From the NCBI GenBank assembly GCA_000431215.1, contig HF985575.1, forward strand, positions 827 to 49,152: a DNA stretch of 48,326 nucleotides. Reading direction: 5' to 3'. This stretch comes from Prevotella sp. CAG:1031. GTDB taxonomy: Bacteria; Bacteroidota; Bacteroidia; Bacteroidales; Muribaculaceae. Shown here piece after piece: positions 14,566 through 22,300 of the stretch. How positions within the stretch are numbered: the first letter of the stretch is position 1; every line of letters starts with the position of its first letter. The notes under the pieces were generated by a model that did no database searches, was not told the origin of the DNA, and was given only the letters and a program-made list of their open reading frames with translations. The translations under genes were made by a program, and so were the position numbers.

Positions 14566-15859
14566 CGGCGAAAGCTTTTAGATGACGTCGTAGATTTTCG
14601 AAATCACTGTCGGCGGTAAGCATCGAAACGCAAACCCTCACCCCGTCTTGCAGACTGCCTGTCGACGGGAGCGAAATGGTGGCCACTCCGTGGCGCAGCA
14701 GCTCGCGCTGAAGCGTGACGCTGTCCATGCCGGGGAATCCGGCCGTGAAGAAGAAGCCGTCGGAGATAGGAGCTTCGCCGTCGCGGGCATAGACGAGATG
14801 GAACCCCGATTCCTCGAAAGCCTCGCGAGCGCGGTGGGCACGACGGCCATAGTCACGCGACGTGCCTACGAAATCGAGCATACCGTCGGCGGCGGCATCG
14901 AGCATCGCAGCCATTGCGTATTGCGCCGAATGGGCCGTGCCGCTCGAGCAGGCATAGAGAACGCCATAGATATAGGCGTCGCCGAACGAAGGCATTCCGT
15001 AGAAATCTGCCAAAGCCTCATAGTGACGGTCGTAGACCTCGGGGGTCATGCAGACCAGAGCGATTCGCTGACCCGCATAGCTGAATATCTTGCTGCCTGA
15101 GAGAAGCAGAATGCAGTTGCGGGTATAGCGGGCTACTGTCGCCGGATAAGGAGCTTCGAACGGATGGCTGAAATCGGTTCGGAAGTCCATGCCGAAATAT
15201 GCCTGATCTTCGATGACGATGACATCGTGCTTGTCGGCCATGCGTCCTAAGATTTCAAGCTCTTCCTCGGTCAGGTTTGTCCAGGCCGGGTTGTTGGGAT
15301 TGCTGTAGAGGATAGCTGTAACACGTCCGCCGGCCAGACATTCCTCGAGTTTCTGTTCGAGAGCGGCTCCGCGGTAGTCGTAGATGTCGAAACTGATCTC
15401 TTTGAGACCGAGAATCTTCGCCTGATGATGCTGGGCGGGGAATCCGGGATTGATGAAGAGAATAGTGTCGCGTTCTTTCAGACGCTGTCCGAGAAGAAGA
15501 AGTGTCGTGAAGCATCCCTGCATGGAGCCGACAGTCGGCACGAGGCAACGCGCGGGCATATCGAGATTCTCGAAAGCCTTAAGGAACTTCTCGCCGGCAT
15601 ATTTCAGAGCGGGGAGTCCCCCGACAGCGGGATACTGGTTTGCGATACCGCGCCGGAGCGCCTCGCATTCGGCATTGATGCCCACTTCGGAGGCAGGCAG
15701 ACCGGGATTGCCCATCTCGAGATGAACACAGTCGTCATCGGCTACTTCGGCAAGGCGGTTGGCGAGGCCCACGATCTGTCGGATTGTGGCGGCGCCGAGA
15801 TCCATGATGCCGCAATCGGCCATGGCTCTGTCGAAATTCGTCCTGTCAATCGGAAACAT
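14546..15859 (-). CDS. PLP-dependent aminotransferase, class I/II
   Basis: A 437-residue fold-type I aminotransferase. SNPNNPAW (186-193) contacts the cofactor ring, D218 in VIEDQAYFG binds the pyridine nitrogen, and K257 in LSGSKIFSYAGQR forms the Schiff base. R430-type tail features follow. It converts an amino acid to its 2-oxoacid. The position between iorB and the CoA-transferase gene suggests an aromatic or branched-chain amino acid substrate whose 2-oxoacid feeds IorAB. The start at 15859 is 15 bases from the end of iorB. Confidence 0.87.
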   Translation of the reverse strand: MFPIDRTNFDRAMADCGIMDLGAATIRQIVGLANRLAEVADDDCVHLEMGNPGLPASEVGINAECEALRRGIANQYPAVGGLPALKYAGEKFLKAFENLDMPARCLVPTVGSMQGCFTTLLLLGQRLKERDTILFINPGFPAQHHQAKILGLKEISFDIYDYRGAALEQKLEECLAGGRVTAILYSNPNNPAWTNLTEEELEILGRMADKHDVIVIEDQAYFGMDFRTDFSHPFEAPYPATVARYTRNCILLLSGSKIFSYAGQRIALVCMTPEVYDRHYEALADFYGMPSFGDAYIYGVLYACSSGTAHSAQYAMAAMLDAAADGMLDFVGTSRDYGRRAHRAREAFEESGFHLVYARDGEAPISDGFFFTAGFPGMDSVTLQRELLRHGVATISLPSTGSLQDGVRVCVSMLTADSDFENLRRHLKAFADEQRQG

Positions 15860-15874
15860 AGTCGGTCGTATAGT

Positions 15875-16456
15875 TTATTTCTTAGCCAGAGCCCTCTCGC
15901 GGCCTGCGCGGAAAGCTTTGACGTTCATTTCTACGATAGCATCTCCCTTCGGGCCGAACACGGTTGCGATGGCGCGCTCGATGGCGTCGGCGTCGAGTTC
16001 GATGAAAGGAGAGGCGGCGCCCAGAAGCACCATATTCGAGGTGCGCGGCGAAGCGACCTCCTTTGCGACGGTGTCGACATCGAAGGCCACTACATTGCCG
16101 TGGCGCTCGAGATCGGCCATGACCGTCTCCATCTCGGGATACTTCTCAATATTGAGGAATGGAACTGTGTTTGTTACGATCCATCCTTTCTTCGACAGGA
16201 AAGGAACATAACGCAGGGCTTCCATAGGTTCGAGCGAAACAACGAGGTCGGCGGTTCCGCGGCGGATGAGGTCGCTGGCGATAGGATCGCTGCTGAGTCG
16301 GAGCATCGAGTGGACGTCGCCGCCACGCTGGCTCATTCCGTGGACTTCGGCCTGTTTGATATGGAGGTTTTCGGCGAGAGCTGCATTGGCGAGGATTGTG
16401 GCAATGGAGAGAATTCCCTGACCGCCCACGCCGGCGAGTACGATATCTGTTTTCAT
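15875..16456 (-). CDS. iorB: Indolepyruvate:ferredoxin oxidoreductase beta subunit
   Basis: A 193-residue gamma-type domain of the 2-oxoacid:ferredoxin oxidoreductase family. It opens KTDIVLAGVGGQGILSIATI and contains KQAEVHGMSQRGGDVHSMLR, both highly conserved in IorB/PorC proteins. Together with IorA it oxidises aryl-pyruvates (and related 2-oxoacids) with CoA to the acyl-CoA, reducing ferredoxin in the cytoplasm. It lies 46 bases downstream of iorA. Confidence 0.92.
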   Translation of the reverse strand: MKTDIVLAGVGGQGILSIATILANAALAENLHIKQAEVHGMSQRGGDVHSMLRLSSDPIASDLIRRGTADLVVSLEPMEALRYVPFLSKKGWIVTNTVPFLNIEKYPEMETVMADLERHGNVVAFDVDTVAKEVASPRTSNMVLLGAASPFIELDADAIERAIATVFGPKGDAIVEMNVKAFRAGRERALAKK

Positions 16457-16502
16457 GATTGTTTGCTTTGTTTGTTGTTAAAGACTGTTGGGCGGGTTGC
16501 GG

Positions 16503-18131
16503 TTATTTCTTTTTGGCGTGACGGCGTGCTGTCTGAATACATTCGCGGCGCGAAACGATCACCGAAAGTCCCGGATAATCGATCTCTTCCTTGAAGAGAG
16601 CCTTCATCTGCTCGACGTTGCGCGGCAGTGAGTCGATCGTACGCACGTGTTCGGGAGCGGCCCCGAGTCCAAGGCAGATCTCTTCGAGTTTGCCTGTTCC
16701 CTGCGAATCCTGACCGCCGGTCATGCCTGTGGTGAGGTTATCGGAGATGATGACTGTCATGTGGGTGTTCTCGTTGATGGCGTCGAGCAGGCCGGTCATT
16801 CCCGAATGGGTGAATGTCGAGTCGCCGATTACGGCCACCGAAGGATGCTGTCCGGCGTCGGCAGCGCCTTTGGCCATTGTTATCGACGCTCCCATGTCGA
16901 CAACAGAGTCGATAGCGTTGAAAGGAGCGAGCCAGCCGAGGGTGTAGCAGCCGATGTCGCCGAACACTTTCGAGTCGGGATATTCGGCAAGTGCGGCATT
17001 CAGGGCGGCATAGACGTCGCGGTGGCCGCAACCCTGACAGAGGGCGGGCGGGCGCGGAACGGTCACTTCGCTCGGAGCGGGAATGTCGAGTTTGTCGATA
17101 AGAGTCGGGCGGAAGTCAGCGGTCAGGCGCGACAGAGCCTCAGCCACAGCGTCGGGGTTGAGCTCGCCGGTGCGCGGCAGATAGCCGTCGAGTTTTCCGT
17201 AGACTTTCAGTCCGCGGTTGAGTATGCCGCGAAGCTGTTCTTCGATAACAGGCTGCCCCTCTTCGATGACTACGACGGCGTCGACCGTGTCGGCCAGGCG
17301 CTCGAGCATCTTGCGCGGAATAGGATACTGGCTGATCTTCAGCGTCGGGAAAGGATTCTTGCCTTCGGGAAGCACTTCGTTGAGATAGTTGAAGGCCAGA
17401 CCGCTGACAACGATTCCGAGACGGGTGTCGGTGCCGTCGATATAACGGTTGAAGGGCGATTCGAGGCTTGCGGCCTCCATTCCCTCCTGTTCGGCGATGA
17501 GAGCTTTATAGCGCACACGCGAGTTTCCGGGCATCAGCACCCACTGGCGCGGTTTTTCGGGATAGTGGATGGCGTTCGGCTCGCGCGGGGTCTCGGCGGT
17601 GGCAACCTCGCCGCGGGAGTGGCTCAGACGGGTCACGAAACGCACGACTACCGGAATCTGAAGCCGCTCGCTGAGCTCGAAGCCGTAGGCTGCCATGTCG
17701 TAGGCCTCCTGCTGGCACGACGGCTCAAGCAACGGAACCATGGCGAATTTGGCATAGAAACGCGAATCCTGTTCGTTTTGCGACGAGTGCATCGACGGAT
17801 CGTCGGCGGCAACGACGAGCAAGCCGCCGTTGGCTCCGGTGAAAGCCGAGTTGATGAAAGCGTCGGCGCAGACGTTCATGCCGACATGCTTCATCGAAAC
17901 GATAGCGCGTTTGCCGCAGAACGACATGCCAAGGGCCTCTTCTACTGCGGTTTTTTCATTGCTTGACCAGTGGGAGTGGATTCCGCGCTCGCGCGTCAGC
18001 GGGTGGGATTGCACATATTCGAGGATTTCGGTCGAAGGAGTGCCGGGATAGGCATATGCGCCCGACAGGCCCGCTTCGAGGGCTCCCAGGGCAAAAGCCT
18101 CGTCGCCCAGCAGAAGATGCTTTGTGTTCAT
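16503..18131 (-). CDS. iorA: Indolepyruvate:ferredoxin oxidoreductase alpha subunit, without ferredoxin domain
   Basis: 542 residues from the ATG at 18131 (MNTKHLLLGDEAFALGA). The pyrimidine-binding half begins AYAYPGTPSTEI. The thiamine diphosphate half has PPALCQGCGHRDVY and GDIGCYTLGWLAPF, followed by GDSTFTHSGMTGLLDA and NLTTGMTGGQDSQGTG, which hold Mg and the diphosphate. Archaeal and clostridial IorA normally end in a 2x[4Fe-4S] ferredoxin domain; this protein stops at SRRECIQTARRHAKKK with no cysteine clusters, so electrons must leave through a separate protein. The longer frame (to 18218) passes the promoter and is excluded. Confidence 0.92.
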   Translation of the reverse strand: MNTKHLLLGDEAFALGALEAGLSGAYAYPGTPSTEILEYVQSHPLTRERGIHSHWSSNEKTAVEEALGMSFCGKRAIVSMKHVGMNVCADAFINSAFTGANGGLLVVAADDPSMHSSQNEQDSRFYAKFAMVPLLEPSCQQEAYDMAAYGFELSERLQIPVVVRFVTRLSHSRGEVATAETPREPNAIHYPEKPRQWVLMPGNSRVRYKALIAEQEGMEAASLESPFNRYIDGTDTRLGIVVSGLAFNYLNEVLPEGKNPFPTLKISQYPIPRKMLERLADTVDAVVVIEEGQPVIEEQLRGILNRGLKVYGKLDGYLPRTGELNPDAVAEALSRLTADFRPTLIDKLDIPAPSEVTVPRPPALCQGCGHRDVYAALNAALAEYPDSKVFGDIGCYTLGWLAPFNAIDSVVDMGASITMAKGAADAGQHPSVAVIGDSTFTHSGMTGLLDAINENTHMTVIISDNLTTGMTGGQDSQGTGKLEEICLGLGAAPEHVRTIDSLPRNVEQMKALFKEEIDYPGLSVIVSRRECIQTARRHAKKK

Positions 18132-18174
18132 GGTTTCAAGATTGTGTTGGTTATCTGTCAATATAAGGGTGTGC

Positions 18175-18205
18175 CAAAGATAGCGATTTTCTTTGAAACG
18201 CCAAT
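18175..18205 (-). promoter_or_regulatory. Promoter of the iorA-iorB-aminotransferase-CoA-transferase operon
   Basis: Minus-strand ATTG (18202-18205), 19 bases, TATCTTTG (18175-18182). The leader before iorA is about 40 nt. Confidence 0.65.
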
Positions 18206-18238
18206 GCACCCCGCGCAATTTTTAGCCAAAAAGAGACG

Positions 18239-18268
18239 TGTCGGGCCAATCAATCGATTGGCCCGACA
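18239..18268 (-). terminator. Terminator of the secreted-protein gene
   Basis: A perfect 13-bp inverted repeat (18239-18251 with 18256-18268) and AATC loop, followed on the minus strand by CTCTTTTT. It also shields the ior promoter from read-through. Confidence 0.8.
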
Positions 18269-18302
18269 GAACAGATCGAATTATTACGGCAAAGCGGGCC
18301 GC

Positions 18303-19229
18303 TCAACGCGCAAGCTGTTTTGTCGCGCGACCGTCTTCGATACGTATATAAATGCCGTTTTCCGGCGGTGTCGTGAGGCGCAACCCCGACAGATTGTAGT
18401 ATTTCACAGTCGAATTTTTCGCCTGTACGTCTCCGAGACCGAGAACGACATCTCCGTTTATCAGGATATATCCCTCGGGCAGATTCACAGCGACATTGCT
18501 GTCGCCGCTTTCACGCTCCTGACTGTCTGACTCAAACACGGCATCCGTTCCTTTGGTATACGCGATATTTATCTTCTCGTTGTCATGCCAGACAACCTTA
18601 TCAGCCGCTGTTGTCGGCCCGAATATGAAGGCGTCTATGTCGAATTTCGGCTCATACGGGATTCTGAAATCCTCGGGCACATTCACATTGCCCTGATAGA
18701 TTCCGGTGAGGGGGTTGCCATCCAGATCGACATATTTGTCGTCAGACGTAACGAGATATAGTTTCTCGGGATATTTCACATCCGGTTCCACATTCACCGG
18801 TCTGGGCACAAGCATGTGATAGGGATTTCCGGAGATGTCGCGGTCGTAAAACTCAAAGTCATACGTTCCGCTTGCAGGCAGCTTTATTGTCAGGCCGTCG
18901 GGCGCTATCGACAGCGGGCTCGGATAATTGACGGGCAGAGGCGTAACCGCCCAGCTCAGCGATCCGTAGAACGTAGCATGGCCACTATCTTCATTAATGC
19001 CGTAGATAGCGAAGCTTCCGTTGCCGACTGCGACGTTGCTGACCGTGTATCTGTTTTCATCAGTCGGATCCTGAACCATCTGGATCTGACCTTTATAACC
19101 GGCACCCTCTTTCTCCACTTTTCCCTCGGCGTTTGCCGGTATTATGTAGAGTTTGTGTGCGTCACTGGCGTTCGCCGTTATGCCCATTCCGGCTGTCAGA
19201 AGTGTGATTATAACGAATGTATTTTTCAT
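18303..19229 (-). CDS. Secreted protein of unknown function with a sorting-domain-like C-terminus
   Basis: 308 residues from the ATG at 19229, with a signal peptide MKNTFVIITLLTAGMGITANAS. The middle has repeated beta-rich segments (KLYIIPANAEG, KLYLVTSDDKYVDLDGNP) that look like SusE/SusF-type or carbohydrate-binding modules. The end, VKYYNLSGLRLTTPPENGIYIR, resembles the short C-terminal segment found on many Bacteroidales exported proteins and related to type IX secretion signals. Surface or extracellular location is therefore likely, in keeping with PorX and PorW elsewhere in the window. No enzyme motif is visible. It is preceded by the terminator of the macroglobulin gene, so it is probably its own unit. 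Confidence 0.65.
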   Translation of the reverse strand: MKNTFVIITLLTAGMGITANASDAHKLYIIPANAEGKVEKEGAGYKGQIQMVQDPTDENRYTVSNVAVGNGSFAIYGINEDSGHATFYGSLSWAVTPLPVNYPSPLSIAPDGLTIKLPASGTYDFEFYDRDISGNPYHMLVPRPVNVEPDVKYPEKLYLVTSDDKYVDLDGNPLTGIYQGNVNVPEDFRIPYEPKFDIDAFIFGPTTAADKVVWHDNEKINIAYTKGTDAVFESDSQERESGDSNVAVNLPEGYILINGDVVLGLGDVQAKNSTVKYYNLSGLRLTTPPENGIYIRIEDGRATKQLAR

Positions 19230-19326
19230 AATAGAGATATTTATTTCGCTTTTTTTCAGAGTCTTTATTAAGAACCAAGCCTCAAGCCAAAAGAGTTCTT
19301 CAAAAAGCGGGGCACACAAACGAGTA

Positions 19327-19354
19327 AGCCGGCCCGCGACATCGCGGACCGGCT
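19327..19354 (-). terminator. Hairpin after the macroglobulin gene
   Basis: A 12-13 bp GC-rich stem (19327-19339 with 19342-19354, one G-U pair on the minus strand) directly after the stop. The following U content is weak, so termination may be Rho-assisted. Confidence 0.6.
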
Positions 19355-19364
19355 GACTGAGGGA

Positions 19365-22300
19365 TTATCTGACAGTCAACGCCGAGCCCGCCGAATGGGC
19401 CGTGATTGCCGGCGCATACTGGCTCTGGGCCGTCGCGACGCCGCTTAGGAATTCTCCGGCGTTATTGACCCACATATCGTAGGTCAGCACGTAGGTTCCG
19501 GCAGGCATAGCGTCGACAAAGAGGCGCGTTGCCGTCGATGCGTTCTCGCGGTAGAATCCGAGGCCTTCGCTCCAGAGATAGCCCGGAAGCTGCTCTACCG
19601 GTTCGAAGCAAGCGGGACGGTCGTCGACTATGGTGACATATTGCAGAGCGCGCTTTGATTTGACGGTCAGCTCCACTCTGACCCGACACCCGACGGCGAT
19701 CGGCTCGGTCGACGACACATCGGTATTGTCTACTACGAGATAGCGCTTCGTTATCGACAGATCTTCCTGCGAGGCAGCCGGAATCTCGTCGATCTGAGCC
19801 GTATAGCGGCGGATAACAGCGCCCCACGACGGAGCGTCGGCCTGACGACCTATCGAAAGAGTCGAGGCGTCGGCAGGAAGAGCCACACGGAAATGGCCCA
19901 TCAGACGATCGGTCTGAGGCAGCTCGACATTATTGCCGTCGACAGCGACGGCGACACCGCGTGCCGGAGTCATCCAGCGCCCCGAAGTCTGGAGGAAGGT
20001 AGCCACAATATCTGTCGTAGCGGGCGATGTTCCCCAGTTCTGCACCTCTTTCTGGAGGATAAGCCACTGACGGATCGCGTCGATATCTTTTTTTGCCGAG
20101 GGGTCGACAGCGGCAAATGCCTGAAGCATCACAGCCTGCGAAAGATTGCCGGCTCCGATCGAGAAGGAAGCCTGCTCGGCCGAGGGCCACCACATTCCGC
20201 GCGTGGGCGACACATTGGCATATTCGCGCAGCGATTCGAGAATCGTCATCGCTGAAGAATGGTAGCTATGGTGTTCGAGAATGAGGGCGGCTACGGCTTT
20301 GTTGACGACCGGCAGATCGCGCCAGCGGCCGAGAAGCTGCTGAACCGTGGCCGAACCTACAGCCGAAGCGGCTGTCGACTGCGCGATGTCGGGATAGAGA
20401 TCGCGCACAAAGGTGTAGAACGTATAGTTCCCCTGAGGATTGCGGCGGTATTCCCTGGCGGCGTCGGCATCGAACCATTCGACGGCATTCTCAATCATGC
20501 GCGCGAGGCGCTTGTCGGCCGGCATGTAGCCGAGACTGTTGAGGCGTCCGAGAATGAAAAGCACGCTCGTTGTTGCCCACGGCGAAAGCTCCTGTCCGCC
20601 GGCGATCCAGCTCCACCCCTTCTCGCGGACGAGACGGGCGAGCACATCGATACCGTTGGCGATGGCGCGGTCGGTAGTGGCGCGGTCGAACAGCAGGGCG
20701 AGGCGTGTCATCCGTTCGGTATCAGCGGCGGCATCGGCCATCCACGGGGTGGCGCGCAGCATGAGCATCTTAAGGTCGTTGTTGCGCTCGAGCATCGAAA
20801 CGAGAGTCGAGTCCGAGCGGTCGGAGCGCGTCCATTCTTCGAGGGCACGTGCGATAGCCTTGTTGTCGCGGATGAGACCGCGGGCCACTGCGGCGCTGAA
20901 AATCGAGGCGGCGGCTTCGGGCGATGTCGAAATATCGCCGTCGAGAAGTCCGGGGAGAGCGGTGACGACTGCCCATGCCGGATTTTCGGTGAAGTCGAGA
21001 ATGAGCTTGTTGTCACTGCCACGACCGGCAGGTATATCAAGGGTAAATGCGCCGTCACCGGGAGCGATGTAGAACGGGGTCGATTCGATTACAGACGCTG
21101 AGGACGGGAGCACGGGAATTATTGTCTGCTCGCCATCGGCAAACGAGCCCGCCCTGCCACGCACGCGCAGACCGATCATTGTCAGGTCAGGTTCAGCAAC
21201 CACGGGCATATCGACTACAGCGGCCTGCATCGCGCCGACACTGACAGAGCGCGTCAGCGAGGCCACGATCCGGCCGTCGGCAGGATTATAGGCTTCGACG
21301 GTAACGTCGATGACAGCCGGAGATTCGCTGTTGTTCATAACCGACGTGGCCACGACAGCCTTGTCGCCTGCGCGCATGAAACGCGGCGGATTAGGCTGAA
21401 CCATCACAGGCTTGCTGACGGTCATTTCGAGCTCGCGCAGGTCGGTCATCACGTCGGGGGTCACGGCCAGGGCGGCGAGAGTCCATGTCGTATTGGCGTC
21501 AGGCACGGTGAACGTGAATGTCAGACGCCCGTCGGCATCGGTCGTCAGCACAGGGCGCCAGAGAGCCAGAGGCATCTCGGCCGGACGGCAGTCGGAGTTA
21601 TCGGGGGCAGGCTTTTCGACGGCTTTATGCTCTTCGACGCCGGAGGCGTAGGTCGGCACGACGTCGGGCGAAGCGCCGAGATCGGCGACTTCCTCGACGG
21701 CGGCCTCATCGGCCATCATCGCCGAGTTGGAACGCGCGGAGGTCTTCATCAGCATTGTGCCGCGGATATAGCCCCGGAAAGTCATCCATGAGCGACCCCA
21801 TGTATTGAAGTCGGGAGTCCCGGGAATGAAGCAGTCGTTTGAATTCAGACGCTTGGAAACGCCGGCAGTCATAGTGCTTGCCGGGTCATGGATCGAGCGA
21901 GTAAAGCTGTAGCCGCCGAAACTGTAGGGCCGGAATCCGAACGACGGGGATTCGAGAGCGGCAATGGCGTTGTTATACATATCGAGCAGCAGAGCGGCCT
22001 GGCGTCCGCGACCCTGGGCATCGCTGACACTGAAGCGCCACGTCTCGTTGTCGCCGGGGCGCGTTTTGTCGCGGAAGCTCTCGACAGAAAGCGAGATGGC
22101 TTTCGAGGTTCCATCGACAGAAAGATCTACGCTGAGTTCGCCGACACGGTAGCGGGCCGAGGCAGCGAGGGTCAGTGTGGCATCGTCGACATCGTCGGGA
22201 AGAGTGATGTCGATCTCGCGGAGGCCGGCGTCGAGTTTGATCCAGCGCTGTTCGACAATCCGCTTCGGAGTCGCTATCGTCAGCTGGGCATAGGTCGGCC

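Noticed and set aside
16647..17966. 439-codon plus-strand frame over iorA
   Set aside because: Antisense shadow of iorA, no start region or promoter, composition unlike a real protein.
18239..18268. Long perfect inverted repeat as a mobile palindromic element
   Set aside because: Position after a stop codon and the U run on the minus strand explain it as a terminator; no second copy was seen in the window.
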